Assembly: GCA_030435675.1 (NCBI GenBank)
Contig: CM059621.1
Coordinates: 16,182,001-16,246,000 of the forward strand
DNA: 64,000 nucleotides
Direction of reading: 5' to 3'
Origin: Steinernema hermaphroditum
Lineage: Eukaryota > Nematoda > Chromadorea > Rhabditida > Steinernematidae
How positions within the stretch are numbered: position 1 is the stretch's first letter; every line of letters begins with the position of its first letter. The translations under genes and the position numbers were made by a program. Below the pieces are notes generated by a model, which was not told the DNA's origin, did not search any database, and worked only from the letters and a program-made list of their open reading frames with translations. This document shows, one piece after another, positions 25,847-38,572 of the stretch.

Positions 25847-27607
25847 CTACGGTGGAGCAGCTTTGCTTTTCACTTGGTTGACATTACTGTTATCAGAGAT
25901 GCAAGTCTCTGCGGTTCCTTTTCGTTCGCTCTTCTTTCTCTTTGCAGTTGCGGAGATGTCTCGCTCCTTCTTCAGCAGTCCCACCTTTTCTCCAAGCTCG
26001 TCGATCGCTTCCTTGCATTTGTCGGCTAGGAAACGGTAGTCGGGAGTCATGTAGTGGTTTGCTGTCATCAGGTAGGTGTTAATCGCGTAGAACTGCTTGG
26101 GGCAATTTCGTAAAAGAAGTCTTGCCGGACAGTTCACTGATTTCAGATAATGAAGTGTCTGAAAGTAAGAGAAATAGAGAAAAGCGGCAGAAAAGGGCAA
26201 TAGTTTGGTAAGTAGAGGAATTATGGCCATAACATTGAAGTGAAATGTACATGGGAATTCACCTTATTGCCATTTCGAAATGTCCACGGCAGCGGTTGCA
26301 TTGGCTGCGTGTTTTCATCAAACAGCTCACAGGCCACGTACAACCATCCGATGAGATCGTCGAAGCGCGTCTGCTCTCTTCCTTTCTGAGCATATCCAGA
26401 TGCCCACTCGGGAGTTCCACGAAAAGGACAACTTGTTCTTGGGGTTCGCAACTAAAATGCGCATTTAAAGCTACTTCCACCTGACGCTTACTTGGCCGAA
26501 ATAGTCCGTATACATCCTTGCCATGCCTAGATCGAACAACACAGCGACTGGCTGCTCTCTACTCAAAATCCCCATGTTGTCTGGCTTCAAATCGCGGTGC
26601 AAAAGGCCTTCAGCGTGCATGTCGTGGATACCCTTCAACATTTGCAGCATGATGGTTGCAACGCGATATTTCCGTTCCGTTCCGGTGACCTCACCCAGAT
26701 ATTCCATAACTGGAATCTCGGCTTTCTCCAGAACCATGAACTCCATCCCTTCACCGTGCTGATCAGCTAACATTCCTTTGTCGAGAAGGCGCACGATGCT
26801 CGAATTTGGATTCTTAACGAGTAGCGATAAAAACTGAAATAACTGAAAAGTTGGTACATACACAGCGATACATTTTTTCGAGAATGAACGCTTCCCACTC
26901 GGCCGTTTGATTTCCAGCGTCGTTTCCAATCGATTTCGCGACTTTGATAACCCCGTGTACTCCAGTTTCTACGTCTTGCACAGCGAACACGACACCGTAC
27001 GTTCCTTCGCTGATTGTTCGAGTAACCTGAAAAGAAAGAAAAGAGATCTTTTTCTTCTGTTCGAATGATAAAGCACACTATGAAAATGCTAAAAACTTAC
27101 TTGCCACCGCCTATTGAAAGGTGCGATCCTTCTCAAATGATCAGCCAATTCGTGACGATTTCCGTCATTTTCAACGCTGCCGCCTTCCGGAGGATTATCA
27201 CATTCCGCTGCGTTGTTTAAATTCGGCTGATTTGCTCCTTCTCTGCACGCTGCTTGCGCCCACTCTTCGGACATTTTCCGCTTCACCGGAGCCGTTCGAC
27301 GACGTTCCTGGACATTCGTGCAGCTCAGCTGATCAACCGCTGCACGCCGCTCCTGGTCCTTCGCCGCTTTCGTCTGCCGTTGGAGGTTGATCGAATCGTT
27401 TTTCGGCGTCTTTCCCGCGCTCTGTTTGTTGGGCACGAGCGAGGAGATGGCTGTTTTTATCGACGCCAACCGGCTCTGTATCGGTTTTGTGTTCACTGCA
27501 GACTGAGAGGAAACTGCTCTGAAACGATGAACAGTTAACACGGGACGAAGAACAAGTACTTACGTGGCCAACTTGTCATTCGTTCCTCCAATTCGACCGG
27601 TCGTCAT
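25847..27607 (-). CDS. CK1-superfamily (TTBK-like, worm-expanded) protein kinase
   Basis: Six exons (27607-27564, 27518-27101, 27026-26862, 26812-26492, 26451-26263, 26158-25847) give 482 residues. A low-complexity basic N-terminus of about 150 residues precedes the kinase domain: Gly loop SEGTYGVVF (160-168), Lys182 in VIKVAK, catalytic loop HRDLKPDN (281-288), DLG in place of DFG (303-305), and FRGTPEWASGYAQKGREQ, the CK1-type activation/P+1 region. This fits the casein kinase 1/tau-tubulin kinase-like group expanded in nematodes; catalytic residues appear intact. Substrate unknown. For intron 3 I chose the 49-nt form ending 'ctcgttaag' over a 28-nt alternative ending 'ttatttcag'; both keep the frame, the latter adding seven residues. 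Confidence 0.9.
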
Positions 27608-27777
27608 GATGTTTCGAGTGTAATTGACTGGGCGAGGGAGTGTTTTTTTCATTATTGTGTCTACCAGACAGTCTGTCTAGCAACAAGGACGCGGTGCAAG
27701 GCTCGAGCCGCGACTCGTACTCACTTCCGATCGATTGTCAGGATCAGCTGGTTGCACGGAGCTGCCCTGTCGAAATC
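27608..27777. promoter_or_regulatory. 170-bp divergent promoter region
   Basis: Separates the kinase (-) from the small membrane protein (+). It contains 'ctaccagacagtctgtctag', a near-palindromic doubling of the CAGAC/GTCTG motif seen upstream of neighbouring genes. Shared control of the two genes is inferred from spacing only. Confidence 0.5.
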
Positions 27778-28465
27778 ATGGTTCTTCTAAGCAACTTCGC
27801 CTCAATTCCGTTCATGTACGCTGACTTTGTTATCGCAGCAGCGCTCCTGGTGATGCTGCCCACGATTCTACTCGTTTCATGTAGCAAGGAGAGTGTGAGG
27901 GAACGCTTTTCCGGCGGATCCAGGGTATGAAAATTTTCGAATTACGCGCTTTCTATGTTTTGCTATCTATAGTCACGTGAATTGGACAGTGCGGAAACAT
28001 GGACCGATAGATCGAAGCCGAAGTCTCCAGAAAATGATCCGTAAGTCATTCATTTGCTGTCTTGGATAATATTATTGTTTTCAGATCAACGAAACGCGTT
28101 CATTCTCCAGTTAAATCTTCATTTGAAGGAGAATCTAGTCCATGGGAAAAGTCACAAATGTCGCGACGATCGGACAGGGACACGATTACTGAAGAAATTT
28201 GGATTCCGTTGGGAAAGACGTCGAAGTACGAATCCACTGTGCTTTTTGTTTTCAATCCACCGTTTTCAGAGATCAGTTACCATCGAGCGTGATGACGTCA
28301 CGACTCAACCTCAAAGTCAACCGGAAGCCTTCACCGACTCCCTCTCTCAACAAGACGCGCGCAGTCACCTTTGGAGCTGTCAGGAAGGTTAAATCCAGAG
28401 ACAGTTTGATGCATAGCACATCGATGTCTTCGAGGGGAGCGTTTTGTGTTTCTCCTCAATATTGA
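27778..28465 (+). CDS. Small single-TM protein with a basic cytoplasmic tail
   Basis: Exons 27778-27924, 27973-28040, 28085-28225 and 28270-28465 join in frame (183 residues) across introns of 44-48 nt. One hydrophobic segment near the N-terminus (FVIAAALLVMLPTILLVS, about 17-34) is followed by about 150 polar residues rich in Ser, Arg and Lys, including SRRSDRDTITEE and KPSPTPSLNKTR. This suggests an N-terminally anchored protein with a phosphorylatable tail. No family recognised. It is divergent from the kinase gene and codirectional with the coiled-coil gene. Confidence 0.8.
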
Positions 28466-29575
28466 TGGTAAATTTGTATGTTTAACTGTGGCATTGATGT
28501 GATTAGGAGTGAATGCATGCTTCCCGAGCGGCTACTGCAGTATTGTTAGTCATTTACAACAGCTGCCAGATCTTTTCCTACGCAGATAATAGTTTCTGAA
28601 AAGTTGACCCTTTCGATTGCGATCGTAATACGTATACAGATTTCTGATGCTTTTTTGGATCAATTTCCACTACTCGAGATGCACATATTCACCGATGCAA
28701 GACGATGCACGAAAATCTGACGCGATCACTCGACTATATTTGAACTGAAATGTCGTATTTCACACGGAATTTGCCATCAGAAAGTCACTTTGATTTACTA
28801 AAGTGCCTAAAACATTGATAATCTGCAAAAAGTTACAACACAAAGGTTATTGGGAACCTGACGTGCTCAGCGTACTAATTAATCTGAGCCGACTCTTCGA
28901 TTTTTCGACTAAAAACTCAGCACAAGGGCCGTGCGAATCAAAAACTTCGAAAGGAAAAATCAAAAATGAAAACCTTTCTGGAGAAAAAACTCTGCAGCCT
29001 GGAACTGATGTACCCACTTTCCATCGTCCTTTTGGTCCTGAATGGAATTAAGGCGAACCGTAAATGACGTTTTTGACAGGTGTCTGTCAACGCTTATCGT
29101 TCCGGGTAGGCCGGGAATGTTCTAGAACAAAACACATGTCTACCTGCAACCGGTCCGGTGCCTGTCTGTCAGACAAGCACTGCAGACGTTTACAAGTGTC
29201 TCTCTGTGTGAAACCGACTGCCTAGAACACAAATGATGCATATACTAGATTAGACTGTGTGGAAAACACATTTTCGCCGGCACATCCGTTTTACCATGGC
29301 GAAAGCCGAACAGACGACGTTTTACCAGTGATCCCACACACAACAATTACTCGTTGAAGAGATGTCAATCTCGCGATTTTTGCGGGAACTGTGGGTTTAA
29401 AAATTGTCCTCTGTTTGAGTCGAGATTCTGGATCAGTTCACACATTTCGTGGCCATGCCGTGCATTGCTTCAAGTATTGTGCGATTCACTCATTATTGAA
29501 AGACTTACCGCGGTTGTGGTAACTTCCCGCGAAATAACATATATTGATTTACATCCCTCCTCACCCAGACGCACG
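28466..29575. other. Intergenic; CAGAC/GTCTG cluster near 29155
   Basis: No gene supported. 'cctgtctgtcagacaagcac' (29160) is another member of the upstream motif set. A 'cctcacccag' acceptor-like sequence ends 6 nt before the coiled-coil gene start; the frame upstream of that start is open but lacks coding character. Confidence 0.5.
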
Positions 29576-32500
29576 ATGCTCGAAGACGAGAACTTGGACT
29601 CTCGGAAACGTCCTCTTTTGGATGCATCTCCCGATTCTTTTTCCTCGAAGATCGTCAAAAGAGATCCGAGTCGCCATGTGTCGCTTTCCTCTGAAGCTGG
29701 ATTTGCCGTAAGAAAATCGACTTATATCGCCTCCTTCCTCAACTATCGGCCTTTAGAACTTGACCAACACGTCGCAGCTGGAACTCTTTCTGAATATGGA
29801 TTCGAGCAACGACCGGGAGAGTCCAGAAAACACAAACAGCCAGAGCGACGCTGGGCCGTCACCGCGTATTCTCAGTCCTGTGCTGGAAGTTTCCCGGGAA
29901 GGCGACTTATCGGGCAGAAATGTGACGTTCCGATCGCCTGGTAGGAAAACCCCCGCGAGGAAATCGATGGGAATCAGCGGGGAATTACGGAAGGCCTATA
30001 GAGGATACTCACCGATCGCCGAGGTAAGACGATATTTGAGAATATGGCTGTAACTCGGTTGAAAGTGCAAAAAGAGACAGTTGAAATTTTTGAGGATTTG
30101 AACGCTTTAGGATCTGGACCGGTCCCCTCTTAATCAGAACTATGCACAGAAAAGTACAAGATGTATGATAAGTTTCACGCCTTTCGTTTGTCTGGGCAAA
30201 AATACAATCTTTTGAATAATGCAATCAATCACAAAATCAAGAAAAAAATGTACTCACTTAAATACTCAAAGATGTGTATATTAAAGACCTGAAATTAACG
30301 AATCTGTTGTGTATGAGTCGCCTCACGCTTTTGTAATTTTGGTTACGTTTACAATTCAACAAAAATCCGTCTGTTTATAGCAAACGCTTCTTTTCTATAA
30401 AAGGGAATATCTCTATATCTCATTATGACAAGAAACAAACGACAGCACTTCCGCAAGACGGCCATAGTACCCTGCATTTGCCGCGCCAGGGCGATCGCGG
30501 CAGGAACCAACAATTCCGATCGCCCTTTGCTCCTAGATCCATCATTTTCATAGGACTCACCGGAAAAGCGGTGTGCATTTTCATTTTTCTTTTCATAGCA
30601 CTCCATTTATCACCAAAATATGTAGGAAGAACACAAAACATGAGCTGAAGGTAGGTCTTCTGTACGATATAACAGAAATGTTTTCTGTTTCGCAGATTTC
30701 GTTCATTCTTTTTAACACGCTCGTCCGCAAAGGTACCTTGACAAGATTGGCTAGTTGAACACATCGGTCTATGTAAATTTCACATTTGAGCAGCGAAAAG
30801 AAGACGGCGATATCTCTCGTGGGTCTCGCCACGATGGGCTTGCCACGCCAACTGCAGATACAGTTACAGAAGAATTCTCCAAAAACTGTGAAATTTCCAT
30901 GGACCGTGGCTTTTGATCGGTGAATTTCGTGTGGATAGCTTTGTGAAGGGGTGTGGAAATGAATATAACAGAAAAGAAAGTGTACGCTATGCGTAAAACA
31001 AGAAAATGCACTTGCTGCATAAGGCCCTGAAGCCCTTTTAGTCTTATTTTTGTGTTCTTCCTACATATTTTGGTGATAAATGGAGTGCTATGAAAAGAAA
31101 AATGAAAATGTACACCAATTTTCCGGTAAGTCCTATGAAAATGATATGGATCTAGGAGCAAAGGGCGATCGGAATTGTTGGTTCCTGCCGCGATCGCCCT
31201 GGCGCGGCAAATGCAGGGTACTATGGCCGTCTTGCGGAAGTGCTGTCGTTTGTTTCTTGTCTCATTATGTGAATAAAGAAATCCCAGCTATGCCAGCTAA
31301 ATAAACTAGGAAAAAACTCATTGGTGATAAAATGCGGATTTTATTCGACAAATTCGAATTCGAATATTTAAAAAAATGTCGAAGAATGTGTCCGATACCA
31401 TAGAAATCTCAGTACCTGGTTCGGCTCCAAAAGCAAAAACGCCGTTCATAGAGAAGTTCTCAGGCGCCACAATTGCATGCAACTCGGATCGAGCCACATG
31501 ATCCAGTCGAAAAGCTACGTTCTGTGCGTCTCAGTTCGATATGGCGTGGTCCGCGACGGCACTCAACAAAAATCAAAGACCAAAAAGGCTTTCCATGATA
31601 ACGGCCGAAAAAGCTGCCCAACTCTGGAGAAGCAAAAACGAGTTTACGAGTTTTATATCCTGAATCAGCGCCTTGCAAGCCACATATTACAGGCATTTGC
31701 TATGAAGCTGCACCATTAGCGAATAAGAAAACCAAAAACTTGCAGAACCTGTCTAGAAGCAAAAATGCTGTAAATGGTCTCCCTTCGCTTTGATGCAGAC
31801 CTGAAGACGCTCGCGGAACGGACCCTAACCGTCGCAGCTCAGCTTGTCTGTATCAACAGAAGATGATAAAAGGGGCTATAAAATCGTGGCGCCATAGCAA
31901 GTCTTCGAATAATGTAATAATCGAGCATAAATTTAATGACTTTAAAGAAGGCGGCGATAAATTTATCATGTTGCAGTTTATCTGGGTCACCCTGTAGAGT
32001 GAGGGAAAGCTGCTCAGAATCGGAGAAAATGATGATTTATCGGATAAACATATTTACTGCTTCACCTTCCTAATATACAATCTTCTAGGCTCGAGAGCTG
32101 TGCGAACAAGCTGCCGGCGCCGGTACTCTAAACTCCACAGTCGTTGGGTGCATCAAGGACAGGTATGCCCTGATATCCCCCATATCGATCGAATCACAGC
32201 ATTATAGACTCGACGACATATCGTTCCTCCACCACGAGATGGCTCTAAATCAAGAGGAAGGTCTCAAAACGAAGCTGGAGAAGGCGGATATTCTGATAAC
32301 ACAGCTGACGGACGAACTTGAAGATTTGAAAGAGGAGAAGAACGCGATGGCACTCGAACTTATAGACGTCAAGAGACAACTAGATGCCCAGTGCAAAAAT
32401 GAAGACAAATTGAAGGAAGAGAAAGAACGTTTAGCGATGGAGGTTCAGGAGTTGAAGCAACAACTGAAAGAGATGGGTCAGACGATCGATTTGCGCGAAG

Positions 32501-34302
32501 AACTTAAAGACCTGGCAAAAGCTGTGCATTCTAATGGCCAAGGAGCCTTGTCCAATCTGCAAGACATCAACGAAAAATTGAGCGCTTTGGATCAGATCGC
32601 CGAGATTAAATCGATGATGACCAAAGCCAGGGACGACGAGATCGAATCACTAAGATCTCAAAATCAAAAGTTGAATTCTGAATTGATTGAACTCTCCAAG
32701 CTGAAGGCTAGGGAAGGCGCGTTAAATGAAATCAAGGATCTTCTCAAGGAACCAAAGGAGCCTGTAGACGGCGCGAATGAGGGTACAGCGGCAGCGCTTG
32801 TGAGTGTTCAGGCAGCAGTTGACGATTTCAAGAACGAAACCCAGGGCATTATGAAGGCTGGCACGGAAAAGATGGACGATCTTCATAAAATGGTCAAGGA
32901 TCTACAAGAACAGGTACGTTGCTAGTTAACCTTTCGAATAAGGGAAATCGAATCGTCTTCGAAACGTTTATAGGATGTTTATAGAAAAAAAAACATGCAA
33001 AGAACAATTATTATTATTTTTGGGCTCATTATAGGTTCACAGATCAAAATAGTATATTTTCGAAGGTACGTGAAGGGGTCTAACACCTGGGCTTGGCTTA
33101 TGCCTATTGATTTAGCAGTTTCTGACGGCAAAAATGATCTTTCAGAAGATCGTTGAGAGAACATGCAAAAATGAAATAGTATTAAAAAATCTAAATAATA
33201 TAAAATAAAACTTCTAACGGGAGCAGAATAAAGTAAATGGAATTACAGACAGTAATCCGGGATAGCAGAGAGAAAACAAGGGAGCCGACATTGACCGGGT
33301 GACATATATTATTTTTGGGCTCATGGCTCATTGACGCTCATCAATATAGTGTATTTTTGAAAGTACATACATATGCAGCTGTCAGCACACTGTTTAGAAA
33401 CCAAATTACACAAAAATAAAATTTAATTCCTTTTTGAGCGAATCAACCTGAACATTCACAAGAGCTGCCCTTTCAGCTCATTCTCGCCTTCCACAGGCTC
33501 TTTGGTTCTTTCAGAGGATCGTTGAGAGGATACGCAACAATGAAATATTATTTTTAAAAAAATCTCCAACGCAAACAGAATAATAGCAAATGGAATTAAA
33601 GACAATAATTCGGGATAGCAAAGAAAAAACAAGGAACGTGACTTTGTGTCTTGAACAATGATAGTGGGTAAGAACAATCCAAAAATTTTCTACGGAAAAT
33701 GGTCAAAATGCTCTTGGAATGTTGCATTTCGAAAGCAATGAAGTCGTGACTAGCTACACAATTCATGAAATTGCTCAATTTCAAACACTACTCCCATTGT
33801 CCATCTTAGTTTCTCTCATCGATGGTCACAGCCACATCAGCGACTGATGGCGACCGAGATATGGAAATCCGCATGGATGAAAGCAAAGCTCTCCAAGAGG
33901 AGCTGGAGAAGACACGTCGCGAGATCGTTTCTCTGAAGTGCCAATATGGAGTTATGACCAAACGTGTGGCGAGAAAGGAACTCGGAGACGGCGCCTTCGA
34001 GCCTCCGGCCTGCCTCTTCTCCGCCACCCAGCTAAAGCAGATCAAGCAATGGATGACTAGCGTAGGTAATGACGAGGAGGAGCGTCCAAGGGCGAGCCGA
34101 ACGCCAGCTACTCGGAGAAAAACCACAGCCGCTGCTGTGGAACAAGGCATTCCAGATGTTGAATCTGTCTTGATCATTGAGCCAGAGACACCAAGGTAGA
34201 TCCTCGAATGCAAGTTATGGTCATTGTTGTTCTGTTTTTAGCACTAGCAGGCGAACTTCGAATAGAAGAAAGACCCGTGGTAAGTCGGCTTCCGCACAGT
34301 GA
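29576..34302 (+). CDS. Coiled-coil protein of unknown function
   Basis: Exons 29576-29707, 29757-30023, 32089-32162, 32208-32913, 33810-34195 and 34242-34302 join in frame to 541 residues. A Ser/Pro-rich N-terminus (FRSPGRKTPARKS) is followed by a long coiled coil (about 165-345; LKTKLEKADILITQLTDEL, KEEKERLAMEVQELKQQ), a second short coil (ALQEELEKTRREIVSLK) and a basic Arg/Lys/Thr C-terminus (RRTSNRRKTRG). It may be a cytoskeletal or chromatin-associated scaffold; no family is recognised. Intron 2 (2.1 kb) and intron 4 (0.9 kb) are long for this window, and intron 2 hosts a MITE. The 3' end is uncertain: reading on to a TGA at 34300 is simplest, but a GTAAGTC sequence there could be a donor to a further exon near 34870. 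Confidence 0.8.
30428..31260. mobile_element. Mutator-like MITE with about 215-bp terminal inverted repeats
   Basis: The left arm (30428 to about 30641) begins 'acaagaaacaaacgacagc' and is mirrored almost perfectly by the right arm (about 31045-31260). The identical 9-mer ctcattatg flanks it (30419-30427 and 31261-31269). Long TIRs with a 9-bp target duplication are the hallmark of Mutator-like elements. The roughly 400-bp centre has no transposase. It sits in intron 2 of the coiled-coil gene; high arm identity suggests recent activity. Confidence 0.88.
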
Positions 34303-35568
34303 CCGATAGTGCACGGAGAGAACTCACGGTGCTTTACAAGAAGAATGCGACATATCAGCATAATCCCTCTTCCGATAGTATAAGCTTCGTTATTGTCTTT
34401 GACGTATGAAATACAGGCATAAAACCGCTTCAACCGACCCCTTTTTTGAGGATTGGAACCGCCCCTTTGAGATTTCAACCAGATTTTAAAGCTCGATCTT
34501 CCATTACGCCGGGGCATGGTTGTCTTCAATTTTCTCCTATGGCTGTGTCTTGCAACTTTTCATGTGCCTAGCTATCTCCACATTATATTGCCAAATAAGT
34601 GATAGATGATCATGGGCATTAACCACATGCCTAGCTGCCGAATACGTTCATAGAATGACCTTTTTGACAGCTCATAAAAGACGAGATAAATTAGAAAAAG
34701 GATTGGAATCTTCCAATTTCCAAGAATCTTCCAACAAGTTTCATATCGACGAGAGCCTAAACAGGATTAGGGAGGCACATAAAAGATAGACCTTAAATGC
34801 CAGAGTGTTCATTCTCGTGACGTCATTGTGCATGACGCAAAAAGGGACTGAAATCAAGGCGCATGAGGACTCGTAAGTCCAAGTCCGGATTCGTATCACT
34901 GGCCAGGACCCGCTCACACGATGGGCAAATCTTCTGCTCCGACAGCTCCTCTGATCACCAGATAGTCCGAATACCCTATGGTACTAGTAAATGCTATGAG
35001 GTAGAAGAAGAGAAGTCTAAAGATGTTCTTACATGCTTGGTCTATTGTGAGTACGTAATCATCTTGAAATGATTTGCGTTCTGACTTAACAGGGTATAGA
35101 GAACACCTTTGTTTCAAGGTGTCATTCGCAAAAATGACCATATTTGGGAAGTGCGATGGAGCGCGATCCCAAATATTATAGAAAAAACATTGACCTCAAA
35201 ACAGCGCGAGAATTATGTACGTAAGCTTTATTGCTTTCCATTCCAATTTCACGCATAGCAGCTACTCTTTTAAAAGCATAGCTGATTTTGCTGCGCATGT
35301 AATCAAGAGAACTTTTCCAATTTTCCTCTCATCCATCGGACTGTGCGGATAGCCAAAAAGGGTCCACAGAAACGCAGGAGTACATGACGTCGCTATTAAG
35401 AATGCAATTTTTTATTTTTGTTGGAAATGTCCAAAGATGATCTATACCAAGTTGTTGTTACCAACAAACTAAATATGCCAACTGGTCCCAGGCATCCGCT
35501 TACAAAACTAATCTATACTCACACATACAGATCACCCTTTTGGATTCCTTCACGCTATGCCGAAAATA
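34303..35568. other. Intergenic; possible extra exon at 34860-35010
   Basis: Mostly non-coding. The stretch 34865-34990 has coding-like codon use in a frame giving GFVSLARTRSHDGQIF, which could be an alternative last exon of the coiled-coil gene, but I could not join it with consistent splice phases. Confidence 0.3.
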
Positions 35569-36887
35569 CAGGGTGGCGCATAAATACTGTAAGTGGAAAA
35601 ACTGCTCATAACTTTTCATTTACGACAAGGAAACAAAATGAATTCATAACTGTAAGATTGGCGAGGAAATTCTGTACAACATACTTGAACTCTGTTCGAA
35701 ATGCCCTCCTTGACAGTTTGATTAAGGCGTTCAGACGATTCTGGAAATTCTTCAGGATTCCCGCGGTGACTTTTGGCATGATTTCCTTCCAAGCGGTCTT
35801 CAGAGAGCGCTCCAGGGAATTCACACTATCGTGGCTTGTAGCGCATACGTTTGTCTCTAGGACTGACCAAACAGCGAAGTCGAGAGGGTTGAGGACCGGA
35901 GAGTTCCGCAGCCAAATATCTTTCCTCTTGACCCAACATCCTTCCTTCACATGGTTGGCTGTGACGAGACAAGGGTATTCTTGACTCCATGGCCAGGCGT
36001 CCAGTCCTGCTGAAACGTCCATGCGGTGTTGAGGGACAGATCTAGGGCCCAGGATTTCACCACGCCGTTCAGAACCAGGTTTCGGCAGTTCTCGCCATGG
36101 CAGGTCACCTTTTTTTTCATTGGCGTCGAAGAAAACGAGCTCTACGTTCCCAAGTCCAGAAACCCCGGCCCAAACCATGATGGACTTTGGGAAATGGCTC
36201 TTTTCGATGGTGACGTTGCGGGGAGAGCCTTTCGGAAGACGTTCACAGTGATCCCGGGTGTTTCGCACCGGATCAACGATGAAAATCTTCTCATCCGAGA
36301 ACAGGATTTTCTGGATGCTCCCTCCGCGGACTTCGACCTTTATCTTCCGACACTTGTCCTGTCTTACGGCTTTCATTTTGATCGTCCAAGAGCTAGCTGT
36401 ATGTCATCTTGTAGGAGTCGAGTCCGCGATTTTCTTTTCACAAATTTTCTCTGCGATCCCTCAATGACTCCCTGTTATTCGACCAGTTTTCTTATGACCA
36501 GATTCTGCTTGATCTTGTTCCAAATGGCTTCTGTGGTCCTTGCTGTTTTGGACTGTTCTCGGTCTTTCACTTCTTTGGCAAACAGTGATTCCTTCTGTCT
36601 CTTAAAAGTGTTTGACAAAACTCTGGATTTGAAAAAAATGGAATTTCCTTAACTTTTCAATTTCCGGAATCGGTATTCCACTCTTTTAATCAGCGATGGT
36701 AGCAAAACGGTCATTTTGGGACACCATTTTACCGAAGGGGCAAGGAGAAAAATAACAGGAGAAACAGCAATCCTAGATCAAGAAAGGACGAGGAACACGA
36801 ATATAACAACCGAAGTGGTACAAAAAGGCGAAAAAGCAGGACAAATTGAAAAGTTTGACCCACTTACAGTATTTATGCGCCACCCTG
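35569..36887 (-). mobile_element. Mariner-type DNA transposon, decayed
   Basis: Terminal inverted repeats 'cagggtggcgcataaatac' (35569) and 'gtatttatgcgccaccctg' (ending 36887) are flanked by TA (35567-35568 and 36888-36889). The 1319-bp length and TA target duplication are typical of the Tc1/mariner superfamily. The internal minus-strand transposase is broken (separate entry). Confidence 0.92.
35606..36720 (-). pseudogene. Mariner/Tc transposase pseudogene
   Basis: The C-terminal part (35606-36376) is open for 256 codons with mariner landmarks: ILFSDEKIFIVD, FPKSIMVWAGVS, and the LNPLDFAVWSVLE block. The expected DNxxPxH motif containing the second catalytic Asp is unrecognisable. Upstream (36377-36720) the helix-turn-helix part is interrupted by stops in every frame. 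Non-functional relic. Confidence 0.88.
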
Positions 36888-37019
36888 TACTATTTGCATT
36901 GGCATTTGCTTGTTAACTGAGCGGTCGTTGTTGACAGCAATGAAGCTTATGAACAAAAATGGCATAAATCCATTTCATCCGTCCCCCGGGGACCTCGACC
37001 GTCCCCTTTGAGTCCCCTC

Positions 37020-38055
37020 GACCCCGCTGCGTGAAGGCATACCCAAAAGTTATGGATTCAAAGAAATTCTTGGCAGAGTATGTGCTCGGCGAAGTGCTCC
37101 AAAATCCAGTGGTGCTTCTGGACGATGTCGACGAAGAGGAGGAAAAGGAGACGATTCTCGAGGCGCTTCGGAAGGTGCTGGACCCCAAGCAGAATAGCGC
37201 CTTTGTTGACGCTTCGATCGGAGTCCCCTTCGACCTGTCCGAAGTGTTCTTCATCGTCACCACGCACGAATCCTCAACCAAAAAGAAGAAGAGGATCGCC
37301 GACGAAAAAGCGAAGCCGTCGTCGAAGCCGGCGAAGCCGGCGTCAGGAAGCTCCGAAACACCGTCGGAAAACTTTGCCGGGCGGTGGCGCTGTAGTATCT
37401 TGAGACGAAGAAGCCGGAAACGTTCACTATCAGCAGATTGTTCGTATGCGAAACTTTGGGTGTAAGGTCATACCCGGTAGAATCCGTCAAGGAGTGGAGG
37501 ACGAACTGGCAGTACGGTATCTCCTTCGTCGCCATCGTCGATGGCTTCACCAGGTTTATTGGAGCCATTGAGACCTGCAAAAACTTCAGAAGCAGGGTCA
37601 CTCTTGTCACGGGCGACGTCAAAGAAGCAACGAAAAGAGCAGTGAATGACTGCCACCATCTTCTGAAGCAGAACCTCGACAAGTACGGTATCGTCAATCA
37701 GGAGACGATGAAGGATGGCATCCACATCCATTTCCCCAACCTTCGTCTCTCATCACTATCGTGGCGCTCGTCTCCCAGGTAGACCAGTGTCCGGTATGGA
37801 TTCGGTATGGATTCCGTGGCCGATGGGGTCGTCAACGGCGACGGAGAAGTGAAGAATGGGAAGAAGATCGCGATGAAGGTGCATGCAGCCTACAACGTGG
37901 GATTCAAGAGATTTGTCCTGCCGAAGGAGAACGAAGAGGACGTCCAGGCGCTCCACGAGACGCTGAAAAGCCGAATCCAGATCGTCTTCGTGGAGACCGT
38001 CCAGGAACTCCTCGACGCGATGCTACAGAAGAAGGAAAACTATAAAGGGAAATGA
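37020..38055 (+). pseudogene. Lon protease relic with multiple frameshifts
   Basis: Pieces of Lon in the right order but different frames: AAA+ part LQNPVVLLDDVDEEEE and VLDPKQNSAFVDASIGVPFD; the AGVRKLRNTVGKLCRAVAL helix; protease-domain pieces VTLVTGDVKEATKRAV and DGIHIHFP; and the C-terminus AYNVGFKRFVLPKENEEDV with VETVQELLDAML. Walker A is absent (5' truncated), and the catalytic-serine block (normally DGPSAG) and the LPIGGxKEK lysine block are not recognisable. There are no introns in typical positions, so it may be a retrocopy. It cannot encode an active protease. Confidence 0.85.
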
Positions 38056-38572
38056 GTGCTGCGTGACTACGATAATAAAATGTCGTGGGAAATTCGGTGC
38101 AAAAATGCGCCAATAACCCTTGCCAACTTGCCAGTGGACCAACTGAATTACCTAAAATAGCAAAATAATTTCCCTAGATAGGCCAGGCCGAAATGCATAG
38201 AACAGTGCGATATGTGGATTCCGAGTAACCAGAGAATCACTCTCCATCTTCTCTTCGAATCAATGAAATCCACATGAAAACGGCACCTTTTCATGGCTTG
38301 GACGTCCTGATACTTGAGACATTTCCAATTCATTAAGTTGCCAAAGAAAGTTGGGTTAAAGTTATCAAAAATTGCCCAAATGAATTTCTAAATTTCACAT
38401 TGATATACACTGCTGTGCAAAAATTATGTGCTTGTTAAGTTGGATCTACCACCACTCACAGTAGTGTATATTGTCTTGCTCCACAATATGTCGTAATGTG
38501 TACATTTTATAAATTTATTGAGATCACCGAGATACCCGCCTAGCATAAAAATATCATCAACTACCAACTACT

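Noticed and set aside
35418..36652. Plus-strand frames of about 190-210 codons
   Set aside because: They run antisense through the decayed mariner transposase and past its left end.
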